Shown here in pieces: positions 1 through 8,529 of a stretch of DNA of 60,014 nt. The stretch's first letter is position 1. Each line of letters begins with the position of its first letter. This stretch comes from Aquirhabdus sp. (lineage in GTDB: Bacteria; Pseudomonadota; Gammaproteobacteria; Pseudomonadales; Moraxellaceae). A program made the translations under genes and the position numbers. The stretch lies in the NCBI GenBank assembly GCA_030149815.1, contig JASLHI010000059.1, forward strand, positions 1 to 60,014, read 5' to 3'. The notes under the pieces were generated by a model. It worked only from the letters and a program-made list of their open reading frames with translations, searched no databases and was not told the origin of the DNA.

Positions 1-877
1 CGATATTCTGATTTATCCAATTTTCTACATCTTGAGTGTGGCTATGACGTGCTTTCCTAACATTTTCAACATATATGTAATTCCACATTTTAAGAACATG
101 GTGCAGTTCAGGAGCGTAATATTCATACTTGGAATCACAGCAAACCATGAAATTTTGAGATTGTCTTAAATCATCTAATTGTTGCTTGAGAGCGATATTT
201 TCTTTTTTTAACTCAAGAATCTGGCTCTCAATTAGTTGCTCTCTTTCAAATTTTTCTTGATCTGTTTTTTTAATTCGAGCTAGATCATCCTTATGAAAGA
301 AGCAATCTTCAATGCGGGTGCTAAGTTGCTCATCTTCATTGGAGCGAAAAATCGGATGATTTTTTAAATTTTGTTTATCGGCTTCGTCGGGAATTGTATA
401 AAAACTCACATCTGCATGAGTTCTCGAAAACGAGTCTTTCAGGGGCGAACCATAGATGCCAGCGTAGGAATCTGCATGGAGTTCTAAGGCAATAAAATCT
501 TTTGAAATCAAAACATCTCTGAATGAGACTTTTACTTCGGAAGATGCGTATTGCATTGCCTGAATACTGGTTTTATTGAAAGGCGTCACAAAACCATCAA
601 ATGCAGCCAGCCCACGGTACTCATTCATCAAATTCTCACCCAGCCGATCAACGCGGATGAGTACGCCTTTGTAATAGAAATAGGGGGCAAGATCGCCGCT
701 GTAGACAAGATTCTGTAGATCGCTCCGAGAGTACCTAATTTTATTCTGATCCTGTAAAAACAGAAGCGCTTCCTCAATACTGCAATACGCTGCTTTTACG
801 GTGTTCGCTTTTTCTATTTCTTGCTCTATCATTTCAAAGAAATCTTCCTTTGCTTGATCATCCATACTTACGGACAT
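1..877 (-). CDS. Unrecognised coiled-coil protein, C-terminus cut by window edge
   Basis: The frame is open from the ATG at 877 to the left edge, about 292 codons with no stop, so the gene is incomplete at its 3' end. I do not recognise the family. Residues about 1-190 look globular and mixed in composition. Residues about 196-245 are rich in Lys, Glu, Gln and Leu with heptad-like spacing, so a coiled coil is likely. The last visible 40 residues are Tyr/His/Trp-rich (YYAPELHHVLKMWNY). A second ATG at 865 is a possible start: an AAGG lies 12 bases before it but directly touches the ATG at 877. The gene is more AT-rich than ppc or acnA and stands apart from the next operon behind a 400-bp gap, so island cargo is possible. 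That last point is inference. Confidence 0.7.
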   Translation of the reverse strand, partial: MSVSMDDQAKEDFFEMIEQEIEKANTVKAAYCSIEEALLFLQDQNKIRYSRSDLQNLVYSGDLAPYFYYKGVLIRVDRLGENLMNEYRGLAAFDGFVTPFNKTSIQAMQYASSEVKVSFRDVLISKDFIALELHADSYAGIYGSPLKDSFSRTHADVSFYTIPDEADKQNLKNHPIFRSNEDEQLSTRIEDCFFHKDDLARIKKTDQEKFEREQLIESQILELKKENIALKQQLDDLRQSQNFMVCCDSKYEYYAPELHHVLKMWNYIYVENVRKARHSHTQDVENWINQNI

Positions 878-1163
878 CCTTACGAATCGTTCATGAACAT
901 GCGCTAGGCACTGACACTCTAAAACCAGCACCGATGGTTACACGAACTTGGACTTTAAAAAACCGATCTATTGTTAACGGTTTGTAAGTTTGGCGTGCTA
1001 GGCTAGCAAGCCACAATAGCTGTTTATAAACAGGACTTTGTCCGTAGCAATCCGTAACCATTAACGGTATCAACAACGGTATTTGTAAAATACAAAAAAT
1101 TAATAGTATGATAATAAATACAATTTTAATTTAAATTGACGTACCGTGGGGACGCCAAATTTC
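878..1163. other. Gap without a gene; AT-rich with one GC-rich block
   Basis: No convincing gene is visible. A 61-codon frame at 891-1076 has no ribosome-binding site and resembles no family. The stretch 1080-1140 is nearly all A and T, then a short GC-rich block at 1141-1157 (gtaccgtggggacgcca) stands out. It could be a remnant of an RNA 3' end or an attachment site, but no tRNA body precedes it, so this is only a suggestion. Confidence 0.4.
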
Positions 1164-1197
1164 AAAAGCCTCGGCATGATCAGTGTCGAGGCTTTTT
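1164..1197. terminator. Bidirectional intrinsic terminator
   Basis: Perfect 10-bp arms (aaaagcctcg at 1164-1173 and cgaggctttt at 1187-1196) give a hairpin with T runs on both strands. It would end the minus-strand DCC operon that stops at 1288. Confidence 0.8.
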
Positions 1198-1287
1198 AAT
1201 GCCTGAAATAAAAAAATAGATTTGATCATTTATAAAAAATATCTGTTCTCAAATATCTCTGGTCTATTGCTATTATCGATAAGCCAT

Positions 1288-1770
1288 TTATAGAAACCTT
1301 CGTAAGTCACATGCCTTTGGCACAATACACTGATCATAGCGGCCAAAGATTCGATAACGATTACGGGCAATAAGATCATACATTTTGTCTCGAAAACCGA
1401 GAGGTAGTAGGATAAATACACCGAACAGACGGAAGGGAAATGGAAAATGCACAATCGCCTTAAGAAAGGCGGTGCTTTTCAGATAAGCCTGTCCATGTTC
1501 CAAATAAACCATTGTATCGTAATGATCCGTGGGCAGCCCAAGGTGCAGTAGAATTTGTTGTCCCGCATCGGATTGTACAGTTGCCAATTGAAATCGTTGC
1601 TGTTTATCGTAACGGATTACAAAGCGGCTCCAACCATTGCAGAGTTTGCAGACACCATCAAACAGTAGCACTTGTTGTTGCATGATCGTGGTCGAGTCAA
1701 ATAGTTCGGATGTTATCGCGTAAGTGGCTGAGTTCTTGTTATTGCTATTGCTATTCGCCAGAGGATTCAT
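1288..1770 (-). CDS. DCC family thiol-disulfide oxidoreductase (DUF393)
   Basis: The protein carries the FDGVCKLCNGW motif at about residues 38-47. Cys41 and Cys44 form the family's conserved DxxCxxC signature, usually associated with a thioredoxin-like redox role whose physiological partner is mostly unknown. The rest (about 160 residues in all) matches the usual DUF393 length and ends in a hydrophobic, Arg-rich region. The ATG at 1770 overlaps the stop of the upstream reductase gene by four bases (ATGA), which implies translational coupling. A later Met at residue 30, just before the core, is a possible alternative start. It is the last gene of a three-gene operon and is followed by a terminator. 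Its substrate is not evident from the sequence. Confidence 0.85.
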   Translation of the reverse strand: MNPLANSNSNNKNSATYAITSELFDSTTIMQQQVLLFDGVCKLCNGWSRFVIRYDKQQRFQLATVQSDAGQQILLHLGLPTDHYDTMVYLEHGQAYLKSTAFLKAIVHFPFPFRLFGVFILLPLGFRDKMYDLIARNRYRIFGRYDQCIVPKACDLRRFL

Positions 1771-2930
1771 TTTTTGTCCATTATAATTTGGTTTGATAAA
1801 TCAATATTAATATCTTGCCCATTATAGTGAACACTTTGTTGAATGTGCAGATGAGAGACGGCCTGCGTAAACTCATGCAGAGTGATACGTTCAGTACAAG
1901 GTGCAGCACCTGATGAAAATATCTCGCCACGTGCTATTCTTCGTGCCAGAATTAGAGCTGGAATCGTGGGGATAATCGGCCCATGATTATCCTGCGCAAG
2001 CAATCGCCATTCGATATTAAGTGCTTCACCTCTATGATCTATACCTGAAAGGTGCATGATCATGCTACTATTTTCACTGCCAAAATGATGAAAATATTCT
2101 CCTAGCCTAATAATTGGTTTACACCATGCCGCTAAGTTCGAGATCAGTCTCCAACGAACTAGCCAAGTCAATCCCCATAATCCCAGATGTAGAATGCCGA
2201 GTTCTAGTCCAGCGTAAAAGCGCTGCGTCTGAAGGGTTGGATACATGGCTGGAAATAATGCTAAATCAGGGATATCACAATTTGATATCCAACGTTGTCC
2301 CATAGCTGTAGCAAAGTCCATACGATGGGTGCTTTGCCAGCCATAAACGCTGTGCATACGATTTTGGATGAGTGTTGTAAATGGTTTACCGCAATAACTA
2401 AGGATGGCACTGACAGTAGCTTCGCCACGAGTCGTTTTATTACCTAAGCTAATTGCGTAATCCAGATGCGTTAATTGTTGGAAATATGGCAGAAAATGAG
2501 CAATGACTGCCGAGGATAATGCGGGTAGTGTACTTGCGCCTCCGAGTGCTGTGACACCCTGTGCTTTGGCCAAGTGATCCAATTCAGAAAAATTGGCTAC
2601 ATAGTCTCGCGCATCGGCCAAATCTAGATAGTGAGAGCCGGCTAATATACAGCTGCGAGCCACATGATAATCTTGTTCCTGAAATGGGCCAATCGTATAA
2701 ATGACTAAATCTGCTTGTAGTTCCCGCAGATGCTCTGCCAAGCTAATATCCCGCGCATCAATTGCTGCGGCATATACGGTAGCAGCAGCTTGTGTCAGAT
2801 TCTTCTGGATAAATTGTTCAGCCTTTTGTTTAGAGCGACCTGCAATCGTCAGACGTATGGGTTCTTTTGCAAGTTGGCAGCTTAGCAGTCCTCCGAAATG
2901 CCCATAACCTCCCAGAGTAATAATGTGCAT
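1767..2930 (-). CDS. Saccharopine dehydrogenase-like NAD(P)-binding reductase
   Basis: A 387-residue protein that opens with a Rossmann fold: beta strand MHIITL followed by GGYGHFGG at residues 7-14, then AGRSKQKAEQF, where a basic residue suggests NADP. This is typical of the saccharopine dehydrogenase / trans-acting enoyl reductase superfamily. A second conserved block (GGASTLPALSSAVI) lies near residues 128-141. Members of this group reduce very different substrates, so the true reaction is unknown. Lysine metabolism is unlikely, since no other lysine gene is near. The gene lies 10 bases downstream of a membrane protein gene and overlaps the DCC gene by four bases, so all three probably act together. 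Confidence 0.75.
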   Translation of the reverse strand: MHIITLGGYGHFGGLLSCQLAKEPIRLTIAGRSKQKAEQFIQKNLTQAAATVYAAAIDARDISLAEHLRELQADLVIYTIGPFQEQDYHVARSCILAGSHYLDLADARDYVANFSELDHLAKAQGVTALGGASTLPALSSAVIAHFLPYFQQLTHLDYAISLGNKTTRGEATVSAILSYCGKPFTTLIQNRMHSVYGWQSTHRMDFATAMGQRWISNCDIPDLALFPAMYPTLQTQRFYAGLELGILHLGLWGLTWLVRWRLISNLAAWCKPIIRLGEYFHHFGSENSSMIMHLSGIDHRGEALNIEWRLLAQDNHGPIIPTIPALILARRIARGEIFSSGAAPCTERITLHEFTQAVSHLHIQQSVHYNGQDINIDLSNQIIMDKK

Positions 2931-2940
2931 GACATTTGAT

Positions 2941-3369
2941 CTAGGTAGATGTTTTGAGCTGTTGCCACAGGCGATGTAGCAGAAAGCTGAACAAGATAAT
3001 CATACTGATATTGGCAATGGCAGCGAGCATAATGCCTTGCGATAAGCACATGGCTGTATCCAGTGGCGCCCAGATCCAGATAGCCAGCAGCAATCCTCGA
3101 TAAGCGCGCTGGCTAGGAGCGTGCACCAGATAATCTAATCCCAGTCGACAAAGGACGCCCCAACTGGCGACTGTGGGACCAAGCAGACATAAGCCGAATA
3201 CATTGAGTGGAGGTTGGTTCGGTATATTATGCATATAAAGTGTTGTTAATAGAACAGGATGAAAACGAGGTAGCCACCAGAGCAGTGCAAGAACAATCCC
3301 ACCAATAATATGTAAATACGCCAGAGCTTTTAAGATAGATAGCGTTGGGAATGTCAATGATCTGGGCAT
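2941..3369 (-). CDS. Four-helix integral membrane protein, unknown function
   Basis: A 142-residue, strongly hydrophobic protein with about four predicted membrane helices: roughly residues 12-33, 56-76, 88-106 and 112-134. I recognise no catalytic motif. Short Arg/Lys segments (CRLGLDYLVHAPSQRAYR) lie between helices. It is the first gene of the operon with the saccharopine-dehydrogenase-like and DCC genes. One possible arrangement is a membrane anchor or partner for the soluble reductase and the thiol protein, but that is inference from gene order only. Confidence 0.6.
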   Translation of the reverse strand: MPRSLTFPTLSILKALAYLHIIGGIVLALLWWLPRFHPVLLTTLYMHNIPNQPPLNVFGLCLLGPTVASWGVLCRLGLDYLVHAPSQRAYRGLLLAIWIWAPLDTAMCLSQGIMLAAIANISMIILFSFLLHRLWQQLKTST

Positions 3370-3413
3370 GCTTTATCTGTTCCTTACGATTGATCAGATT
3401 GATGAATCGTTCA

Positions 3414-3980
3414 TTATTCTATAGTTTTTGTCGGCAATATGACGTTGATACCGTATTCTGCATACAGACGCTGAATTTCTAATAAGTCATTTTCCATCGA
3501 TTCGCTAGGCATAATCTTTGCAAAAATTCGCCCCATTTTGAGTGAGCTATCGGAGAGCATCAGTACGATTGGTACATTTGCAGCTTTGGCGATATGCCAA
3601 AAGCCTGTCCGCATCGGTGGTTTTTCACCGCTTTTAGTACGTGTTGCTTCAGGTGCAACGATTAAGCTAAAGCGTTCATTCTTAGAAAATTCTTCAACGG
3701 CTTGTTGAACGATGTTTTTAGATTTAGTGCGGTCTACTGGAATACAGCCTAAACTTGTGAGCAGCGGTCCTAATGGAAAACGGAATAGCTCTTGTTTTAC
3801 AAACAAATGGTAGTTTAGGTTGAGAATTTTAAACAGCGCAATCCCTCGGACACCATCAAGGTTTGTGGTATGTGGGAAACCAATCATCACTTGCTTTGGG
3901 TCGCTGAGCGCCTCTGGATTAACTTCGTAGTGCCAGCCTTGAATTTTGAAAACTAACTTACCTAAGGTTTGAGCTAGCAT
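3414..3980 (-). CDS. PlsC-type 1-acylglycerol-3-phosphate acyltransferase family protein
   Basis: A 188-residue acyltransferase of the LPLAT superfamily. The catalytic HX4D motif is visible as PHTTNLD (His37 and Asp42), and the substrate-binding block reads PEATR in place of the usual PEGTR, followed by a basic residue. Proteins of this short type, without a membrane anchor beyond a hydrophobic N-terminus, acylate lysophosphatidate or other lipids at the inner membrane. It starts 44 bases upstream of the membrane-protein operon on the same strand and may be co-transcribed. The Gly-to-Ala change in the second motif may alter specificity. It is unlikely to be the cell's main PlsC, but that cannot be settled here. 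Confidence 0.8.
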   Translation of the reverse strand: MLAQTLGKLVFKIQGWHYEVNPEALSDPKQVMIGFPHTTNLDGVRGIALFKILNLNYHLFVKQELFRFPLGPLLTSLGCIPVDRTKSKNIVQQAVEEFSKNERFSLIVAPEATRTKSGEKPPMRTGFWHIAKAANVPIVLMLSDSSLKMGRIFAKIMPSESMENDLLEIQRLYAEYGINVILPTKTIE

Positions 3981-4193
3981 AGTGACCTCATAAAATATTG
4001 CAAAACGAATGGTGTTACATTAACAGATATTCATTTTGCTGACACTGCTTAAAGCTTCCAAATGAAAAGTGAGAAATGGTCTACATTGTTCGTCATGATC
4101 ATCAATGTGTTTTAAGTATAGATGCCCATCACAGTACAAGGCTGTCTTGATGGGTCTGAGGGAGCATTATTGTGATAGCCTTTTTGATGAAGA

Positions 4194-6902
4194 TTACCCA
4201 GTATTCCTCAACCCTGCCGCAATCCCAGCAATCGTGACCATCAGTGCATGGTCATACACTTTGGATCCTTCACTTTCACGTCGACGGCGCATGAGTTCTG
4301 CTTGCAACATGTGTAAAGGCAAAATATATGGTGTACGGACATTAATCGAACGACGTAAAACAGGGGCATTTTCCAGAAGTTGCTGACGATTGGTGACGCG
4401 CAGTAAGGTGCTGGTTGTGGTGCTGAGTTGTTGTCTTAACTGTGAACCGAGTTCAAGTAAGGCTGCGTCTTTGGTCAGATGAGATTCGTAATAACTGACG
4501 ATGGCTGGGTCGGCTTTGGCTAAGACCATTTCCAGCATGTCCACCAACGCATAGAAATATGGCCAATCACGAATCATCTCTTGAATGGATTGAGTAAATC
4601 CTTCATTCAATGTTGTATTCAATGCATCCCCTGTGCCGAGCCATGCAGGCAGCATCAAGCGGATTTGTGTCCATGCAAATACCCAAGGAATCGCGCGCAG
4701 TGATTCAATGCCACCACTGGTATTGCGTCGTGCTGGACGTGAGCCGAGCGGCAATAGTTGTAACTCAAGCTCAGGCGTGACTGTACGTAAATAGCGGATA
4801 AAGTCAGGTGTTTCACGCACGGTTTTGCGGTACGCATCGAGTGAAATATGCGTCATGCTGTCCATGAGTGTGCGCCATTCTGGTTTGGCGACAGGTGGCG
4901 GTAGCAGTGACGCTTCAAGGGTTGCCGTGGTATAGAGTTCAAGATTGCGAATAGCAATGCCTTGCATCCCGAACTTAAAGCGGATCATTTCGCCTTGTTC
5001 GGTGACGCGAATAGAACCTTGTATTGAACCAGGGGGCTGCGCCAATAGGGCTTGATGTGTGGGTGCACCACCACGACTCACGGAACCGCCACGACCATGA
5101 AATAAAGTGAGTTTAATACCATGTTTTTTTGCAATCGCGGTTAGTGCTTCTTGTGCGCGATATTGCGCCCAATTTGCGGTGAGGAAGCCTGCATCTTTTG
5201 CCGAGTCTGAATAGCCAATCATGATTTCCTGATGACCTTGAATCTGTGCGACATATTCAGGAATCGAAAACAGCGCATCCACAATCTTGGGCGCATGATC
5301 GAGATCGTCTAGTGTTTCAAACAGCGGGACGACACGGAGGAGTTTTTGCACGCCTGCTTTCTTCTGCAATAGCATGACGGCGAGGACATCACTGGTGCTT
5401 CTTGCCATCGAAATGACATACGCACCCAGTGCTTCGCCCGGATGTTCTGCTAGCACATCGAAGGTGGCGAGACTTTCTTGGACATTTGCCGATAAGATCG
5501 CTGCATCAGGCGCTGCGTTCAGAATTTTGGGTAGGAGCGGGCGTGGATTTTTGAGTTCACGCAGGCAGAAGGCGCGGCGTTGATCTTCGTTCCACTGGGC
5601 ATATGAACCTTCGTTGAGGTATTCGGTAATGGCATTCAACACTTCGACATGCCGTCCAGATTCCTGACGAATATCCAGCTTGAGAAGTTCCACACCAAAA
5701 CAAGCGACACGGCGAATGATGTCAATCAAGTCACCATTGGCAACGTCTTCCATATTGCTCGCGATCAATGATTCGTAGCAGAGCATGAGCGGTTGCATGA
5801 GTTCATGGTCATACAAATAAATGCCTTCATGATCGACATTTAATTCACCACGCAGACGTGCATTTGCCCAATCGCGTGTACGTCCCAAGCGTCGGCGAAC
5901 TTCGCGCAGAATATCACGATAAGGTTCGGTACTATCTGCAATCCCTTGTTCTGCTAATGCCGCGCGTAATGCAGGACTACAAATGTCCATCGATAATTCC
6001 CAGCGCAGCGCATCAATGTCATGCCAATACAGCTCTGCCGCCTGCCAACGAGATAGCAAGAGGACTTCTTCCGTGACTTTATGCGTGACGTTGGGGTTGC
6101 CATCACGGTCGCCACCCATCCATGAGGCAAAACGAATCGGTGTTTTGGTCAGAGGTAAGTGTTTGCCTGTGTGTTCAAAAATGCTGGCATCCAGTTCACG
6201 AACAAACTGTGGGACGGCAAACCAGAGGCTTTGTTCAATTGCGGTGAAACCCCATTTTGCTTCATCGACAGGGGTCGGTTTGTGATGACGAATCTCATCG
6301 GTCTGCCATGCGGCAATGATGTCGCGTTTGAGTTTGGCGAGTTGCTGCTCACGTTCAAAAGGCGTGAGTTTCATCACATCCAGTTTTTCTAAACTGTCGG
6401 CGATGTCGTCGTACTTTTGAATCAGGGTACGGCGGCTAATTTCTGTGGGGTGAGCGGTCAATACCAGTTCAATATCGAGCGATTGTGCGCTTTCCCATAA
6501 CGATTCTGGGCTAATGCCTTTTGCCGTAAGACGTGGGAACAATTCAGCCATTGAGCCATGTTGTGGCGCTTTGTCTTCAACACATTGCCATGCGCGACGG
6601 CGACGAACGCGATGATATTGTTCAGCAATATTGGCAAGATTCAAGAATTGGGTAAATGCACGGGCGACGGGGGCAAGCTCATCATCGGTCAGTGATTCGA
6701 GAACCTGATTGAGTTCTTTGCCAGAATTTTGGTCGCCATCGCGGGTTTGCTTGGCGAGTTTACGGATGAGTTCGACTTTATCAAATACCGCTTGTCCAAC
6801 TTGCTGGCGGAGCGTATCGCCCAATAATCCACCAAGGAGACGAACGTCATCGCGTAGTGGTGCATGAGGATCAGTTTGCGATGTGGCTGCGGATAAAGTC
6901 AT
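4194..6902 (-). CDS. ppc: Phosphoenolpyruvate carboxylase
   Basis: A 902-residue enzyme of the usual bacterial length that carboxylates phosphoenolpyruvate with bicarbonate to oxaloacetate, refilling the TCA cycle in the cytoplasm. Signature blocks appear in order: LVLTAHPTE (catalytic His region), MGGDRDGNPNVT, GYSDSAKDAGFLTANW, FHGRGGSVSRGG (mobile loop) and the C-terminal RNTG that shapes the aspartate inhibitor site. The ATG at 6902 begins a standard N-terminus. It is monocistronic: a repeat-filled gap lies upstream and 213 bases without a gene lie downstream. No broken or missing motif is seen. Confidence 0.98.
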   Translation of the reverse strand: MTLSAATSQTDPHAPLRDDVRLLGGLLGDTLRQQVGQAVFDKVELIRKLAKQTRDGDQNSGKELNQVLESLTDDELAPVARAFTQFLNLANIAEQYHRVRRRRAWQCVEDKAPQHGSMAELFPRLTAKGISPESLWESAQSLDIELVLTAHPTEISRRTLIQKYDDIADSLEKLDVMKLTPFEREQQLAKLKRDIIAAWQTDEIRHHKPTPVDEAKWGFTAIEQSLWFAVPQFVRELDASIFEHTGKHLPLTKTPIRFASWMGGDRDGNPNVTHKVTEEVLLLSRWQAAELYWHDIDALRWELSMDICSPALRAALAEQGIADSTEPYRDILREVRRRLGRTRDWANARLRGELNVDHEGIYLYDHELMQPLMLCYESLIASNMEDVANGDLIDIIRRVACFGVELLKLDIRQESGRHVEVLNAITEYLNEGSYAQWNEDQRRAFCLRELKNPRPLLPKILNAAPDAAILSANVQESLATFDVLAEHPGEALGAYVISMARSTSDVLAVMLLQKKAGVQKLLRVVPLFETLDDLDHAPKIVDALFSIPEYVAQIQGHQEIMIGYSDSAKDAGFLTANWAQYRAQEALTAIAKKHGIKLTLFHGRGGSVSRGGAPTHQALLAQPPGSIQGSIRVTEQGEMIRFKFGMQGIAIRNLELYTTATLEASLLPPPVAKPEWRTLMDSMTHISLDAYRKTVRETPDFIRYLRTVTPELELQLLPLGSRPARRNTSGGIESLRAIPWVFAWTQIRLMLPAWLGTGDALNTTLNEGFTQSIQEMIRDWPYFYALVDMLEMVLAKADPAIVSYYESHLTKDAALLELGSQLRQQLSTTTSTLLRVTNRQQLLENAPVLRRSINVRTPYILPLHMLQAELMRRRRESEGSKVYDHALMVTIAGIAAGLRNTG

Positions 6903-6992
6903 GACAAATCTCCAACTTAGGTTCTATTCTTTATACAGTAAGTCGATGGTGTTGCAACAGATTTAGATACGTTTCTTAACGAGTTTTTTGGA

Positions 6993-7109
6993 TCAAAAGC
7001 AAAATCCCTCCTAACCTCTCTTTCTAAAAGGGAGGAACATTTCTATTTTGGCATAGCCAAAATAGTTCCCTCCTTAGAAAAAGGAGGGTAAGGGAGGATT
7101 TGCTTTTGA
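6993..7109. repeat. Dispersed palindromic repeat, family A copy 1
   Basis: The ends are inverted (tcaaaagcaaaatccctcc at the left; its near-complement ending gcttttga at 7102-7109 on the right). Inside is a second palindrome at 7043-7065 with 10-bp arms (ctattttggc / gccaaaatag). Related copies lie at 13683-13772 and 20837-20954. It has no coding capacity. The layout resembles a small non-autonomous palindromic element rather than a terminator alone. Confidence 0.75.
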
Positions 7110-7243
7110 CCCTTAAATTTCAAGTCTATAATCGTTCCATAAATAGAATGCTGATGTGCATTTTAGCTATCTGTTGCAATTATCGTTCTAGTAGTATGCT
7201 TGTTCCATAAAGTGATGTTGTAAATATAGTCACTACGGAGGAT

Positions 7244-8113
7244 ATGATGAAAAAAATACTCGGTACATATAGCGCTCCACGTCAACATTGGGTCGGTGAT
7301 GGTTTTCCCGTCAGAACATTGTTTTCCTATAACACGTTGGGTGCTGAACTCAGTCCATTTTTAATGTTGGATTATGCTGGTCCGACAGAGTTTACGCCGA
7401 CTACAACGCCCCGTGGTGTGGGTCAACATCCGCATCGGGGTTTTGAAACGGTGACCATCGTCTATAAAGGCGAAGTATCTCACCGTGATTCAAGCGGCGG
7501 CGGCGGTACTATTGGTCCTGGAGATGTGCAGTGGATGACTGCGGGTGCGGGTGTGATTCATGAGGAGTTTCATTCTCCTGAATATACCAAAACGGGTGGT
7601 GAGTTTGAGATGGTGCAACTTTGGGTGAATTTGCCTGCAAAGGACAAAATGACCCCAGCGCATTATCAAGGCATCTTGAATGCTCAAATCCCTGCGGTTG
7701 AATTGTCGAATAATGCAGGTACTGTCCGCGTGATTGCGGGTGAGTTCGAGGGCCTTGTTGGCCCAGCGCAGACCTATTCACCAATTGATGTGTGGGATGT
7801 GGCGTTGAATGCAGGCAAACATGTGCCGTTTAATGTGAATGAAGGTCATACCGTTGCCGTTGTTGTGCTGAAAGGCACAGTACAAGTCAATAACAGCCAA
7901 ATTGCCCGTGAGGCGCAAATGGTTGTACTTGATCAGGTTGGTACTGAGTTTACGATTGAGGCAAATAGCGATACCAAGTTTTTGATTCTGAGTGGACTTC
8001 CGCTGAATGAGCCGATTGCTGGCTATGGTCCATTTGTGATGAATACACCTGCACAAATTGATGAAGCGATTCGTGATTTTAATAGTGGTCGCTTTGGTCA
8101 AATTGCTGATTAA
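7244..8113 (+). CDS. Pirin family protein
   Basis: A 289-residue bicupin. The N-terminal cupin holds the metal-binding set typical of pirins: His62 and His64 (QHPHRGFETV) and His106 and Glu108 (GVIHEEFH). Family members bind Fe(II) or other metals. Some, such as YhhW, are quercetin dioxygenases, and others act as redox-sensing transcription cofactors, so the function here is open. A strong ggagga at 7237-7242 precedes two adjacent ATGs (7244 and 7247), and the second is better spaced. The gene stands alone and is followed by a terminator at 8126. Confidence 0.92.
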   Translation: MMKKILGTYSAPRQHWVGDGFPVRTLFSYNTLGAELSPFLMLDYAGPTEFTPTTTPRGVGQHPHRGFETVTIVYKGEVSHRDSSGGGGTIGPGDVQWMTAGAGVIHEEFHSPEYTKTGGEFEMVQLWVNLPAKDKMTPAHYQGILNAQIPAVELSNNAGTVRVIAGEFEGLVGPAQTYSPIDVWDVALNAGKHVPFNVNEGHTVAVVVLKGTVQVNNSQIAREAQMVVLDQVGTEFTIEANSDTKFLILSGLPLNEPIAGYGPFVMNTPAQIDEAIRDFNSGRFGQIAD

Positions 8114-8125
8114 CTGTAAATACAA

Positions 8126-8151
8126 AAAATCCCTGCTGGTCAGGGATTTTT
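8126..8151. terminator. Intrinsic terminator after pirin gene
   Basis: Perfect 10-bp arms (aaaatccctg / cagggatttt) with a 5-base loop and a run of T, 12 bases after the pirin stop. Confidence 0.85.
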
Positions 8152-8241
8152 GCTGTCCAGAGCATTTTAAAAGTCAAAATATTCTCCATTCTGGAGTCTT
8201 GATCCTTAACTTTGCAATGGGAGGATTCGCCTGCGGCTGGC

Positions 8242-8267
8242 CTCACTTTTGTCTTGGCAAAAGTGAG
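8242..8267. repeat. 10-bp inverted repeat in noncoding gap
   Basis: The arms ctcacttttg and caaaagtgag are perfect, with a 6-base spacer, in a GC-richer segment (8218-8300) unlike its surroundings. It looks like a dispersed element I recall from Acinetobacter-type genomes, but there is no second copy in this window. The rest of the gap, 8300-8529, holds only a TTG-started frame that I do not accept. Confidence 0.45.
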
Positions 8268-8529
8268 CAAAACCGTGTCCTTCGCAAAACTCGCTTAATG
8301 GGAGTTATCTTTTAAAAAGTAGGCTTTCTTTGTATGTCATGCATTTTAATGCTTCTCAGACGGCTCAAACAGTTGCTCTGGACGGGTGATAAGAGGCATC
8401 TGACTTAAGTTGACTTTAACATTTTTATAAGTGTGTTCTTCAAAAGTGTCTTTATGAGTGTATCCAGCCTGTATTGACAATACACTTGGATACACTGTCT
8501 TGAAAAACACTTTGTACAGTTGATACAAC

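Noticed and set aside
891..1076. 61-codon frame near the left end
   Set aside because: No ribosome-binding site and no recognisable domain; it lies in a geneless gap.
1141..1157. Possible tRNA 3' end or attachment core
   Set aside because: No tRNA body upstream and no second copy in the window; kept only as a low-confidence remark.
8346..8528. 60-codon frame directly after the azoR-linked LysR gene
   Set aside because: It opens with TTG, has no ribosome-binding site and resembles no family.
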